Source: Nocardiopsis algeriensis (lineage in GTDB: Bacteria; Actinomycetota; Actinomycetes; Streptosporangiales; Streptosporangiaceae). From it: a stretch of 64,000 nucleotides of DNA. The stretch lies in NCBI RefSeq assembly GCF_014203695.1, contig NZ_JACHJO010000005.1, forward strand, positions 186,001 to 250,000, given 5' to 3'. Positions 1-9,906 of this stretch are shown piece by piece (position 1 is the first letter of the stretch; each line of letters begins with the position of its first letter). Position numbers and translations under genes: made by a program. Below the pieces are notes generated by a model. That model saw only the letters and a list, made by a program, of their open reading frames with translations, searched no databases and was not told the origin of the DNA.

Positions 1-108
1 GGAGGAGACCGGGACAGGTGTGCGCTCGGGCGTGAGCAGCCGCTGCCTCCCCTCCGGCCCGGCCAGCGCCAGCCCCAGCAGGAGGACGGCGGTGAACGCG
101 CACACCAT
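1..108 (-). CDS. N-terminus of a membrane or secreted protein, cut by the window edge
   Basis: An open frame of 36 codons runs off the left edge. From its ATG it encodes a short hydrophobic stretch (VCAFTAVLLLGLALAG) followed by a charged segment, which looks like a signal peptide or a first membrane span. The frame stays open upstream of this ATG, so the true start could lie further up. No function can be assigned from 36 residues, and the call rests only on the hydrophobic pattern and coding-like composition. The rest of this gap, up to the stop of the excalibur gene, holds nothing I recognise. Confidence 0.3.
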   Translation of the reverse strand, partial: MVCAFTAVLLLGLALAGPEGRQRLLTPERTPVPVSS

Positions 109-312
109 GGCGGCCGCCGCGGCCGCACCGCTGCCGCGGCGGCCCGGCAGTCCCCTCGCCGTGTTCCCAACGCTCGGCGGGGAACCCCCCGGGGCCCCCG
201 CTGTACGACGGTGCCGGCCTCGCGCCACCGGCACAGCGGGGGCATTTCTTCTCCGGTTCTGCCCAGAACGCACCGGTGACCTGCTCGCGGCGGACGGCAT
301 CCGGGACACGCT

Positions 313-903
313 CTAGTTCTCCCGCCCCAGCCTTCGGCTGATGACGAACCCGCCCGCGGCGGCCGCGGCGAAGGCGCCCGCCCCGCCCACGAGCCAGGCG
401 CTCAGCGCCTCGCCGGCGGTCGCGCCGCCACCGGTGTCGACACCGCCGACCGGGACGGGATCCCCGTTCTGCTCCTGGGGCTCGTCGTCGCCCGAGGTCG
501 TGCCGTCCTCCGTGTCGGTGTCGCCGTTGTCGGAGGAAGCGTCGCCCTCCTCCCCTGCCGGGGTGAAGTCGTCGTACTCCTCGCAGCCGATTCCGTCGCC
601 GTCGGCGTCGAAGTTGTTCGGGTCGCCCGCCTCCACCTCGAAGTTGCGGTCCGAGATGTCGGGGCAGTCCAGATCGTCCTCGTCGTACTCCTCACAGCCG
701 ATCCCGTCGCCGTCGGCGTCGAAGTTGTGCGGATCGCCCTCGCTGACCTCGAAGTCGCGCTCGGAGATCTCCGAGCAGTCCACGTCCGGCGGGGGCGGCG
801 GAACCGGGTCCTCGGCCAGGGCCGGGGAGGCCGCTCCCAGAGCCAGGGCGGAGCCCAGGCCCACGGCCGCGGCGGTGGCTGTCGCCGTACGGATCTCGAC
901 CAT
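313..903 (-). CDS. Excalibur calcium-binding domain surface protein (two repeats)
   Basis: This 196-residue protein starts with a signal peptide (about residues 1-30, ending in ASPALA). Two excalibur repeats follow at about 42-72 and 82-112, each ending in a DADGDGIGCEEYD loop, with the DxDxDGxxCE calcium-binding pattern and paired Cys of the family. An acidic Asp/Glu/Thr linker leads to a GGVDTGGG motif, a hydrophobic span (about 168-188) and a short Arg-containing tail (SRRLGREN). That C-terminal layout resembles a wall-sorting signal but lacks a standard LPXTG. It is probably an exported, surface-held calcium-binding protein of unknown role. GGAGGAAGC precedes the ATG. Confidence 0.85.
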   Translation of the reverse strand: MVEIRTATATAAAVGLGSALALGAASPALAEDPVPPPPPDVDCSEISERDFEVSEGDPHNFDADGDGIGCEEYDEDDLDCPDISDRNFEVEAGDPNNFDADGDGIGCEEYDDFTPAGEEGDASSDNGDTDTEDGTTSGDDEPQEQNGDPVPVGGVDTGGGATAGEALSAWLVGGAGAFAAAAAGGFVISRRLGREN

Positions 904-1181
904 GCTTCCTCCACATGATTGCGACCGGGACCTGCCGCTGTACGCAACCGCGCACCAGATCCCCAGAAAACATCATCCGAAGGGACAAAATCCCGCGAAT
1001 AACGCGAAACCCACATTCCCGACAAGGTGGAGGGCCAACCCCGCGTCCGCCAACCATGGACACCGCAAGGAACAACCTTTTCCCGCGAAGAAAGGGAAGC
1101 CCGAACGCTCCCCCGGCGAGGCAACAGAAGGATCAAGACCACCTGCTCCGCCCACAAAAGACGGGCCGGACATGGAACGGC
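904..1181. other. Gene-free leader between the excalibur gene and the gdhA terminator
   Basis: About 280 bases without a convincing gene. Several overlapping short frames exist on both strands, but none has an actinobacterial codon pattern, a plausible ribosome site and a recognisable product together. The part next to the excalibur gene must hold its promoter and 5' leader. I looked for a c-di-AMP (ydaO-type) riboswitch, common upstream of cell-wall genes in this phylum, and did not find a convincing one. Confidence 0.4.
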
Positions 1182-1209
1182 AAAAAAGGGAGGCCCGCAG
1201 GGGCCTCCC
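1182..1209 (-). terminator. Rho-independent terminator of gdhA
   Basis: Read on the minus strand, a 9-bp perfect stem (GGGAGGCCC/GGGCCTCCC, 4-nt loop) is followed directly by six T residues. It lies about 65 nt beyond the gdhA stop codon, in the right orientation. Confidence 0.85.
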
Positions 1210-1273
1210 CTTCATGCTCGTACGTCCGGACCGTGTTCTTCGGACGCTCTGCAACGACGCGCTACAACAGGGC

Positions 1274-2827
<1,554 letters not shown>

Positions 2828-2995
2828 TCACCCCAGCTTGTGGCCGCACGCCGGCGCCGCACCCCCTTCCCCTCCGTGTTCCCCTTCCTCCGCATCGCTG
2901 CCCCGCCCCAGGTCACCCCGCCTCCGCACCCCGGCGCCGGCGGCCCCTATGCTCGTCGAAGATCTCACCTCTCGCCCACCGCCTGGAGCAGTGAC

Positions 2996-3955
2996 GTGTC
3001 CGCTTCCCCGCGCCACCGGCCCTCGGGGCTGGCCTTCGCACTGGCCTCCGCGCTGGCTTTCGGCGGCTCGGGCGTCTTCGCCCGCCCCCTGCTCGACGCC
3101 GGCATGGACTCTCTGCACGTCACCTGGCTGCGCCTGGCCGGGGCCGCGCTCCTGCTGCTGCCTGTCGCCCTCGCCCACTGGCGTCTCCTGAGGCGCAGGC
3201 CTTTGCTGATCCTGGCCTACGGGGTGTTCCCCATGGCGGGCGTGCAGGCCCTGTACTTCGCCGCCATCACCCGCATCCCCGTCGCCATCGCCCTGCTCAT
3301 CGAGTTCCTGGGACCCGTCCTGGTGCTCCTGTGGCTGCGCGTGGTGCGCCGCACCCGCGTCTCCCCCGCCGCGGTGGTCGGCGTCATCCTGGCGCTGGCG
3401 GGCCTGGGTCTGCTCCTGCAGGTATGGACCGGAACGGGCCTGGACCCGGTGGGTGTGGCCCTGGCCCTGGGCGCGGCAGCCACCCAGGCCGCCTACTTCC
3501 TGCTCTCGGACCGCATGGGCTCCGACACCAGCCCTGTGGCGGTGATCGCCTTCGGGTCCTTGACCGCCGCGCTGCTGCTGGGCGTGCTCGCCCGCCCCTG
3601 GGACCTGCCCTGGGAGATGCTCGCGCAGAACCTGCACCTGGGTGCACTGCCCCTGCCCGGCTGGGTGATCGCCCTGTGGCTGGGGCTGGTGTGCACGGCC
3701 CTGGCCTACGCCACCGGAGTGGCCGCGGTGCGCCGCCTCTCCCCGCAGGTGGCCGGCGGTGTGGGATATCTGGAGGTCGTCACCGCCATCATCCTGTCCT
3801 GGATCCTGCTGGGTGAGGTGCTCACCCCTCTGCAGGCCCTGGGTGCGGCCGTCATCGTGGCCGGCGCGTTCATCGCCCAGACTGCGGTTCCCTCCACCGC
3901 TCCGGACACCGAGCCCGGCACGAGGGCGCGGACCGGCGACCCCGCCCGCACCTGA
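2996..3955 (+). CDS. EamA/RhtA-family DMT exporter
   Basis: This 319-residue inner-membrane protein has about ten hydrophobic spans arranged as two EamA repeats (about 10-145 and 155-295), which is the drug/metabolite transporter layout. Relatives such as RhtA and YdcZ-type proteins export amino acids or small metabolites; the substrate here cannot be read from sequence. I chose the GTG (VSASPRHRP) because GGAG lies 8 nt upstream and it falls just before the first span. The frame is open 52 codons earlier, but that extension is proline-rich and not family-like. It is divergent from gdhA. Confidence 0.85.
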   Translation: MSASPRHRPSGLAFALASALAFGGSGVFARPLLDAGMDSLHVTWLRLAGAALLLLPVALAHWRLLRRRPLLILAYGVFPMAGVQALYFAAITRIPVAIALLIEFLGPVLVLLWLRVVRRTRVSPAAVVGVILALAGLGLLLQVWTGTGLDPVGVALALGAAATQAAYFLLSDRMGSDTSPVAVIAFGSLTAALLLGVLARPWDLPWEMLAQNLHLGALPLPGWVIALWLGLVCTALAYATGVAAVRRLSPQVAGGVGYLEVVTAIILSWILLGEVLTPLQALGAAVIVAGAFIAQTAVPSTAPDTEPGTRARTGDPART

Positions 3956-4084
3956 AGCCGCCCCGGGCCGCTTCCCCACCCCGCGCAGAATCGGGTCCTG
4001 TGTGCCAACCGTCGCCAAGACGGTACGAATCCGGCACCGCATGGCACTTATCCACCGACTTCGGCGCGGCCTATGCTGCCCCTC

Positions 4085-5089
4085 ATGTCCACTCATGAGC
4101 GGGAGATCACCTCCCCTGTCGACCTGTGCACCCCCGACGGCCGCCTCAACCCCGAGGCCGTGGGCTGGTCGCGCACCCCTGTGCACCACTGCGCGATGCC
4201 CGGCTGGGGCCGCCGCAAGAAGTGGGAGTACTGGTGCGTGTCCACCCCCACCCATCTGGTCGCACTCACCGTCGCCGACATCGACTACCTGTCGCTGGTC
4301 GGCGTCTACCTCCTCGAGTACGGGGGCCGCGAGGTCTCCCGCACCGTTCTGCGACCGCTGGGCCACGGCGTACGCCTGCCCCACAGCCTCGGCGCCGGTC
4401 CCACCGCGGCTGTGGGAGCGGTGCGCGCCCTGGTCCGCGACGAGCCCGGCTCCACCCGGCTGGACTTCTCCTGCGACACCCCGCACGGCCGCCTGCACGC
4501 CGACCTCACCGTCGACCTGCCCCAGGACCACGAGACGATGAGCGTGGTCATCCCCTGGAGCGAACGGCGCTTCCAGTACACCTCCAAGCACACTGCCCGC
4601 CCTGCCCGCGGAACCGTGCGCCTGGGTGCCGACGTGCTGGACTTCTCCGGCGGCTGGGGCGTGCTCGACCACGGACGCGGACGCTGGCCCTACAACACCA
4701 CCTGGAACTGGGGCGCGGCCGCCGGGGAGACCGACGGGCACGTGGTGGGCCTGCAGTTCGGCGGCAAGTGGACGCAGGGCACCGGCCTGACCGAGAACGC
4801 CCTGTGCGTGGACGGGCGCCTGCACAAGATCGGCGAGGAACTGGAGTGGGTCTACGACCGCTCCGACCCGCTCACCCCCTGGTGGGTGCGCACCCCCGGC
4901 TCCGACCAGGTCGACCTCGTCTTCACGCCCTTCCACGAGCGGGTGGACCGCACCGACACCGGCGTGATCGTCAACGACACCAGCCAGTGCTTCGGCCACT
5001 ACACCGGCACCGTCCGCACCGACACCGGCGAGCAGATCACCGTGGACGGCCTCACCGGGTTCGCCGAACACGTGCGCATGCGCTGGTGA
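4085..5089 (+). CDS. DUF2804 family protein
   Basis: A 334-residue soluble protein with the DUF2804 hallmarks: an N-terminal block with GWSRTPVHHC, the WEYWCV segment, an internal RPARGTVR/DFSGGWGVLDHGRGRWPY block and a beta-rich C-terminal half ending in FAEHVRMRW. It has no signal peptide or membrane span. The family is widespread in actinobacteria with no established function; the fold is thought to be beta-rich and possibly lipocalin-like. The second of two in-frame ATGs (MSTHERE) is the likelier start, because homology begins there. It appears monocistronic, followed by a hairpin. Confidence 0.8.
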   Translation: MSTHEREITSPVDLCTPDGRLNPEAVGWSRTPVHHCAMPGWGRRKKWEYWCVSTPTHLVALTVADIDYLSLVGVYLLEYGGREVSRTVLRPLGHGVRLPHSLGAGPTAAVGAVRALVRDEPGSTRLDFSCDTPHGRLHADLTVDLPQDHETMSVVIPWSERRFQYTSKHTARPARGTVRLGADVLDFSGGWGVLDHGRGRWPYNTTWNWGAAAGETDGHVVGLQFGGKWTQGTGLTENALCVDGRLHKIGEELEWVYDRSDPLTPWWVRTPGSDQVDLVFTPFHERVDRTDTGVIVNDTSQCFGHYTGTVRTDTGEQITVDGLTGFAEHVRMRW

Positions 5090-5100
5090 CCCCGCCTCCG

Positions 5101-5137
5101 CCCGGCACCGGAGGCAAGGGCACCTGACGGTGCCGGG
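5101..5137 (+). terminator. Hairpin downstream of the DUF2804 gene
   Basis: A perfect 10-bp stem (CCCGGCACCG/CGGTGCCGGG) with a 17-nt loop begins 11 nt after the stop codon. There is no T tract, as is common for actinobacterial terminators, so its role is inferred from position. Confidence 0.45.
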
Positions 5138-5317
5138 CAAGCTCCGCTAACCCCGGCCGGTTCGAGTCATCCGACGTCCCACCCCTGGACACCAGATGAC
5201 AAAAAGGTCGCATGCGCAGAACAGAACACACAACAGAAGACCCAGGACAATGACGTGAAGACCAGATACTGCTAGCGTGCGGATCGCGAACACCTGGACG
5301 ATTGAGGAGACCTGAAC

Positions 5318-6862
5318 ATGGCCCGACAGACGCGCGAGCAGTGGGGCACACGCGCGGGCTTCCTGATGGCGGCGATCGGATCCGCCGTCGGCCTGGGCAA
5401 CATCTGGCGATTCCCCTACGTCGCCTACGACAACGGTGGCGGCGCCTTCCTGCTGCCCTACCTCATCGCCCTGCTCACCGCCGGAATCCCGCTGCTCATC
5501 CTCGAGTACTCGATCGGGCACAAGTACCGGTCCTCCGCGCCCCTGTCCTACCGGCGCATCAGCCGCCCCGCCGAGGCCATCGGCTGGTGGCAGGTGGCGA
5601 TCTGCTTCGTCATCGCCATCTACTACGCCGCCATCATCGCTTGGGCCGTGCGCTACACCGGCTTCTCCCTCACCCAGGCCTGGGGAGAGGACCCCAACAC
5701 CTTCTTCTTCGCCGACTTCCTGAGCATGAGCGAGGCCCCCGGCGCCGTCTCGGGCTACGTCCCCGCCGTCCTGTGGCCGCTCGTCGCGGTCTGGGCCGTC
5801 GTCCTGCTCATCCTGGCCCTGGGCGTGCGCAACGGCATCGAGAAGGCCAACAAGGTCTTCATTCCCCTGCTGGTCGTCCTCTTCCTCGTCCTGGTCGTGC
5901 AGGCCCTGACCCTGGACGGCGCCACCACCGGCCTCGACGCCTTCTTCAGCCCCGACTGGAGCGCCATGCTCCAGGGCAGCGTCTGGGTCGCCGCCTACGG
6001 GCAGATCTTCTTCTCCCTGTCCATCGGCTTCGCCATCATGGTCACCTACGCCTCCTACCTCAAGCGCAAGAGCGACCTGACCGGCACCGCCATGGTCGCC
6101 GGCTTCGCCAACAGCTCCTTCGAGCTCCTGGCCGGCATCGGCGTCTTCGCCGCCCTGGGCTTCATGGCGACCACCGCCGGCACCGCCGTCGACGAGGTCG
6201 CCACCTCCGGCATCGGCCTGGCCTTCATCGCCTTCCCCCAGATCATCTCCACCCTGCCCTTCGGCAGCGCCCTCTTCGGCGTGCTCTTCTTCGCCTCCCT
6301 GGTCGTGGCCGGCCTGACCTCCCTGATCAGCATCGTCGAGGTCATCGTCTCGGCCGTGCAGGACCGCACCGGCCTGGGACGCGTCCCCACCGTGCTGATC
6401 GTGGGCGGCACCACCGCCCTGGTCTCGACCCTGCTCTTCCCCACCCCCCAGGGCCTGCACTTCCTCGACGTCTTCGACCGCTTCATCAACCAGTACGGCA
6501 TCGCCCTGGCCGCCCTGGTCATGCTCATCGTCTTCGGCTGGATCCTGCGCCGCCTGCCCGCCTTCCAGGCCCACGCCAACAGCGTCTCCTCCATCCGCCT
6601 GGGCACCTGGTGGAAGGTCGTGCTGGGCATCATCACCCCGATCCTGCTCGGCTTCATGATGTGGGACAGCCTGCGCACCGAACTGACCGAGAACTACGGC
6701 GGCTACCCCAGCGACTTCCTCCTCCTGGCCGGATGGGGCCTGGCCATCGGCGCCCTCGTCATCGGCATCGCCGTCTCGGCCCTGCCCTGGAAGCGCGCCG
6801 ACGCCCTGGCCGCCCACGACACCGAACAGACTCCCGCGGCTTCCGAGGAAGGAGAGCGCTGA
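5318..6862 (+). CDS. Sodium-dependent amino-acid symporter, NSS/SNF family
   Basis: The 514-residue protein has the NSS signature at the start of TM1: GSAVGLGNIWRFPYVAYDNGGGAF (about 23-46), with the unwound Gly-rich segment that binds Na+ and substrate. Around 11-12 hydrophobic spans follow, matching the LeuT fold. Corynebacterial MetP, which imports methionine and alanine with a small MetS subunit, is the closest named type. The tiny gene that overlaps its stop codon supports that reading. The start has GAGGAGA 7-8 nt upstream. Confidence 0.9.
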   Translation: MARQTREQWGTRAGFLMAAIGSAVGLGNIWRFPYVAYDNGGGAFLLPYLIALLTAGIPLLILEYSIGHKYRSSAPLSYRRISRPAEAIGWWQVAICFVIAIYYAAIIAWAVRYTGFSLTQAWGEDPNTFFFADFLSMSEAPGAVSGYVPAVLWPLVAVWAVVLLILALGVRNGIEKANKVFIPLLVVLFLVLVVQALTLDGATTGLDAFFSPDWSAMLQGSVWVAAYGQIFFSLSIGFAIMVTYASYLKRKSDLTGTAMVAGFANSSFELLAGIGVFAALGFMATTAGTAVDEVATSGIGLAFIAFPQIISTLPFGSALFGVLFFASLVVAGLTSLISIVEVIVSAVQDRTGLGRVPTVLIVGGTTALVSTLLFPTPQGLHFLDVFDRFINQYGIALAALVMLIVFGWILRRLPAFQAHANSVSSIRLGTWWKVVLGIITPILLGFMMWDSLRTELTENYGGYPSDFLLLAGWGLAIGALVIGIAVSALPWKRADALAAHDTEQTPAASEEGER

Positions 6863-6975
6863 TGTCCACGAGCGCGATCATCATGCTCGTCGTCTCCATC
6901 ACCCTGGTCTGGGGAGGCCTGGCCGCAGCCATGCTGCACCTGCACCGCCACCCCGAAACCCCTGACACCGAATAA
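6862..6975 (+). CDS. MetS-family NSS transporter small subunit
   Basis: A 37-residue single-span peptide: a short polar N-terminus, one hydrophobic helix (IIMLVVSITLVWGGLAAAML) and a charged tail (HLHRHPETPDTE). Its ATG overlaps the transporter's TGA by one base, with GGAGAG just upstream, which implies translational coupling. This size and topology fit the MetS-type small subunit needed by MetP-like transporters in corynebacteria. Too short for standard gene callers, but well supported by context. Confidence 0.8.
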   Translation: MSTSAIIMLVVSITLVWGGLAAAMLHLHRHPETPDTE

Positions 6976-6990
6976 CCAGGACACACGCCA

Positions 6991-7021
6991 AGGGGCGGCG
7001 GGCCACGGCCCGCCGCCCCTT
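6991..7021 (+). terminator. Terminator hairpin after the symporter operon
   Basis: A GC-only 13-base inverted repeat (GGGGCGGCGGGCC/GGCCCGCCGCCCC), 16 nt after the small-subunit stop and flanked by A on the left and TT on the right. It also lies 19 nt beyond the end of the convergent PfpI gene, so it may serve both. Confidence 0.65.
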
Positions 7022-7039
7022 CGTCCTCCTGACCCGAGG

Positions 7040-7585
7040 TCAGGAACGCGCGATCTCCTCGATCACACGCTCGCAGAACGCCGGAAGGTCATCGGGACCC
7101 CGGCTGGTGGTCACATTCCGGTCGGTGACCACCTCCTGGTCCACCACCTGCCCCCCGGCATTGCGCAGGTCCGTGCGGATACTCGCATAAGAGGTCAGGG
7201 TGCGCCCGCGCACCACATCGGCCTCCACCAGCACCCACGGCCCGTGGCAGATGGACGCCACCGGCTTGCCCGACTCCACGAACGCGCGCACGAACCGCAC
7301 CGCGCCCTCGTCCGCGCGCAGATTGTCGGGGTTCGCGGTTCCCCCGGGAATCACCAGGCCGTCGTAGTCCTCCACCGACGCCTGCGCCACAGACCGGTCC
7401 ACCTCGAAGGTGTCGGCGGGCTCGATGTCACCGTTCATCGCCTGGATCCGCCCCTGCTCCAGCGAGAGCAGCTCGGTACCGGCGCCGGCCTCGCGCAGCG
7501 CCTCCCACGGCTTGACCAGCTCCACCTGCTCGACCCCGTCCGCAGCCAGGAACGCGACCCGCCGTCCGGTGAGCGTAGCGACCAT
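7040..7585 (-). CDS. DJ-1/PfpI family protein (class I glutamine-amidotransferase-like)
   Basis: A 181-residue cytoplasmic protein of the PfpI/YhbO type. The nucleophile elbow ASICHGPW (Cys at about 105) has the expected Cys-His order. The EQVELVKPWEALREAG helix near the N-terminus and the acidic residue that pairs with the Cys are also present. Relatives are deglycases, chaperone-like stress proteins or proteases; the exact activity cannot be fixed here. The start at MVATLTGRR has GGGGGAAG 5-6 nt upstream; an earlier in-frame start would add nine unlike residues. Confidence 0.85.
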   Translation of the reverse strand: MVATLTGRRVAFLAADGVEQVELVKPWEALREAGAGTELLSLEQGRIQAMNGDIEPADTFEVDRSVAQASVEDYDGLVIPGGTANPDNLRADEGAVRFVRAFVESGKPVASICHGPWVLVEADVVRGRTLTSYASIRTDLRNAGGQVVDQEVVTDRNVTTSRGPDDLPAFCERVIEEIARS

Positions 7586-7729
7586 GCTCTTCCCCCTTGT
7601 CCTCTCGGCCACGGCACCCCGCGGTGCCGTGGTGGCCGCCTACCCACACACCCGCCCCACCTCACCCCGACCGACCCGGGAGCGGCCCTTGGCGCAGGCG
7701 CCCCGCTCCCCCGCCCCGGGCGGGCTCCC

Positions 7730-9100
7730 TCAGAAGACCTTGCCCGGATTGAAGATGCCCGCCGGGTCCAGGGCCGCCTTGACCGCACGGTGCATCCCCA
7801 GCACCTCCGCCCCCAGCTCCTTGGCCGCACTGTCCTTCTTGAGCAACCCCACGCCGTGTTCACCGGTGATGGTGCCGCCCAGCTCCAGCGCCTGCTCGAC
7901 CACCACGGCAAAGGCCTTCTCCGCCCGTGCCCGGGCCTCCTCGTCCCCGGGCGCGACCACGAACAGGGGATGCAGATTGCCGTCCCCGGCATGGGCGATG
8001 TTGCCGATGGGGGTGTCGAAGCGCCGACCGGCCTCCTCCACCCGCGCCAGCATCTCGGGCACCGCCGCCTTGGGCACGCACACGTCCTCGGTCAGGACCG
8101 ACCCCAGGCGCGCCAGCGCCGGATAGGCCAGGCGGCGCGCGGCGAAGAGCGCCTCGGCCTCCTCGGCATCGGTGGAGCGCACCGCGTAGACGGCCCCCTG
8201 GGCGCGGAAGCACTCCAGGATGTCCTCGGCCTCCTGCTCCCCGGCGCCGCCGGGCCGGTCGCTGCGGGCCAGCAGCAGCACCTCGCCCTCGGCCGACAGA
8301 CCCATGTTCTTCCAGGAGTCGACAGCCTGCAGGCAGAACCGGTCGATCAGCTCCAGCGCCGAAGGCGTGATACCCGCGGTGGCCACCGCGGCCACCGCCT
8401 CCCCCGCCCGGGCCAGGGAGTCGAAATAGCCCACGACGGTGTGCTCACCGCCCCGGCGCAGGGGTCGCAGTCCCAGCGTCACCTCCGTGACCAGGCCCAG
8501 GGTGCCCTCCGAACCCACCATGAGGCCGCACAGGTCGTAACCGGTCACCCCCTTGGCGGTGGTACGCCCCAGACGCACCACCTCACCGGTACCCACCACC
8601 GCCTCCATGCCCAGCACGTAGTCGCGGGTGACCCCGTACTTGACACAGCACAGGCCACCGGCGTTGGTGGCGACGTTGCCGCCGATGGTCGACCACGGCG
8701 CCGAGGACGGGTCGGGCGGATACCACAGGCCGTGGCCGGCCACGTGCTCGCGCAGATCACCGTTGACCACCCCCGGCTGCACGGTGGCGGTCTGCTGGAC
8801 GGGGTCCACCGACAAGATCCGGTCCATGCGCTCGAAGGACACCACGACCCAGCCGTCGGAGGCGTTGGCCGCCCCCGCCAGGCCGGTGCCCGCACCGCGC
8901 CCCACCAGGGGAACCCCCATCTCGGCGCACACCTGCACCACCGCGCGCACGTCCTCGGTGTGGCGAGGCCGCACCACCGCGGCCGGCAGCCCCGAGGGTG
9001 CCCACTCGGCATGGTCGCGTGCGTACCCGGACGTGACGTGCGTATCGGTGTACACCTGCTGTGCACCGATACGGGCCGCCAACCTCTCTGCGACATCCAC
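7730..9100 (-). CDS. FAD-linked 2-hydroxyacid dehydrogenase, GlcD type
   Basis: This 456-residue flavoprotein has the PCMH FAD-binding domain (about 40-215: VRPRHTEDVRAVV, PLVGRGAGTGLAG, TIGGNVATNAGG, GVTGYDLCGLMVGSEGTLG). The FAD-oxidase C-terminal domain carries the NIAHAGDGNLHP and TGEHGVG motifs that supply catalytic His residues. Members oxidise glycolate or D-lactate and pass electrons to quinone or a partner subunit; none is adjacent. I chose a GTG start (VDVAERLAA) because GAGGAGG sits 7 nt upstream. It is divergent from a small regulatory-looking gene across an operator-rich gap. Confidence 0.88.
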   Translation of the reverse strand: MDVAERLAARIGAQQVYTDTHVTSGYARDHAEWAPSGLPAAVVRPRHTEDVRAVVQVCAEMGVPLVGRGAGTGLAGAANASDGWVVVSFERMDRILSVDPVQQTATVQPGVVNGDLREHVAGHGLWYPPDPSSAPWSTIGGNVATNAGGLCCVKYGVTRDYVLGMEAVVGTGEVVRLGRTTAKGVTGYDLCGLMVGSEGTLGLVTEVTLGLRPLRRGGEHTVVGYFDSLARAGEAVAAVATAGITPSALELIDRFCLQAVDSWKNMGLSAEGEVLLLARSDRPGGAGEQEAEDILECFRAQGAVYAVRSTDAEEAEALFAARRLAYPALARLGSVLTEDVCVPKAAVPEMLARVEEAGRRFDTPIGNIAHAGDGNLHPLFVVAPGDEEARARAEKAFAVVVEQALELGGTITGEHGVGLLKKDSAAKELGAEVLGMHRAVKAALDPAGIFNPGKVF

Positions 9101-9204
9101 CTGACGCCCTCCTCGCAACCTGCGCCGCAGCCCTGATGCGCCGACGCTGGCAGAACCCTAGCGGCGCCCCCGCTCCCGACCACAGGCCCGCCCTGCGAAA
9201 ACGA

Positions 9205-9216
9205 CCGAACGTTCGG
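9205..9216. promoter_or_regulatory. CCGAACGTTCGG palindrome, likely TetR-type operator
   Basis: A perfect 12-bp palindrome lies in the divergent gap, about 105 nt upstream of the GlcD-like gene. Palindromes of this size and form are typical TetR-family operators in actinobacteria. No TetR gene is adjacent, so the regulator is unknown. Confidence 0.4.
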
Positions 9217-9298
9217 CAAGGAAGGCCGACCGACCGCCGCAGGGAGGACCGGGCAGCACTTGCGCCCCTCCGCCTCCGAACCCGAACGCCTGGAAACG

Positions 9299-9345
9299 CT
9301 ATATTGAAAATAATTGGTTGACAACACATTGTTCAAATACGCATG
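9299..9345 (-). promoter_or_regulatory. AT-rich promoter region of the GlcD-like gene with TTGACAACA/TGTTCAA dyad
   Basis: In an unusually AT-rich 45-bp patch the minus strand carries TTGTCA and TAGCGT separated by 17 nt, a good sigma-70-type promoter reading toward the oxidase gene. An imperfect dyad (TTGACAACA-CAT-TGTTCAA) overlaps the -35 box and could bind a GntR-type regulator, the usual class for lactate/glycolate genes. The plus strand also has TTGACA, which may serve the rightward gene. Confidence 0.4.
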
Positions 9346-9353
9346 GTGGGGGC

Positions 9354-9776
9354 ATGGACCAGCACAACGACTCCTTCACCCGCCCCGACCCGGGTACCGC
9401 CCGCACCCTGCGCACCCACGACGCACTCCTCCACATCACCCGGCGCCACGCCGACGGTGACCACCGCACCCGCTGGGCCGATCACGGCATGCCCATGCCG
9501 CCCCTGGACGCCCTGCGCCGCGTCGCCGACCTCGCCGCCGGCAGCGCCCAACCCCACGAGGGCGAACCGCCCGTGGACACCGACGACCTCACCGCGGCCC
9601 TGACCCTGATCCCCTGGGCCCGGGCCGAGTTCGACCAACTCGAGGCAGGACTGCTCCAGATGGCCAAAGGGCGCGGCATGACCTGGCAGGACATCGCCTT
9701 CGGCCTGGGCCTGGGCTCGGCCCAGGCCGCACGCCAGCGACACGAACGCCTCCTCCGCCGCACCGACCGGCCCTGA
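9354..9776 (+). CDS. Small helix-turn-helix protein of unknown role
   Basis: This 140-residue protein has no signal peptide or span. The last third (MTWQDIAFGLGLGSAQAARQRHERLLRR) reads like the helix-turn-helix of sigma-region-4-like DNA-binding proteins, with a WxxIAxxLGLGSxxAARQR pattern. Similar short proteins are common in streptomycetes and have no assigned function. The ATG (MDQHNDS) follows TGGTGGGGG. An upstream in-frame TTG exists, but it is the likely -35 element of the promoter patch. It could be a regulator of the divergent oxidase gene; that is inference from position. Confidence 0.6.
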   Translation: MDQHNDSFTRPDPGTARTLRTHDALLHITRRHADGDHRTRWADHGMPMPPLDALRRVADLAAGSAQPHEGEPPVDTDDLTAALTLIPWARAEFDQLEAGLLQMAKGRGMTWQDIAFGLGLGSAQAARQRHERLLRRTDRP

Positions 9777-9780
9777 GACC

Positions 9781-9814
9781 GCGGGGCCGCGCCCGCCTCC
9801 GGGCACGGCCCCGC
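9781..9814 (+). terminator. Hairpin after the helix-turn-helix gene
   Basis: GCGGGGCCG-C-GCCCG pairs with CGGGC-A-CGGCCCCGC around a 4-nt loop, with one mismatch, starting 5 nt after the stop codon. No T run follows. Confidence 0.5.
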
Positions 9815-9906
9815 CCCGGACCGCCTGCGGCGCTTTCCAGCCGCGACCCGGCCGAAGCACAGCGGCGCACAAGACACGCACCGCGGCACCGTGGCATTCT
9901 GAACAC

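Noticed and set aside
402-1157. Several overlapping Arg-rich frames opposite the excalibur gene
   Set aside because: They result from the repetitive GC-rich sequence; the excalibur frame alone gives recognisable domains.
2828-5140. A 770-codon open frame on the minus strand across the EamA and DUF2804 genes
   Set aside because: It is the antisense shadow of two well-supported genes; its Gly/Gln/His-rich product has no domain.
5145-5180. tRNA T-arm-like GGTTCGAGTC
   Set aside because: No matching acceptor or anticodon arms can be drawn around it.
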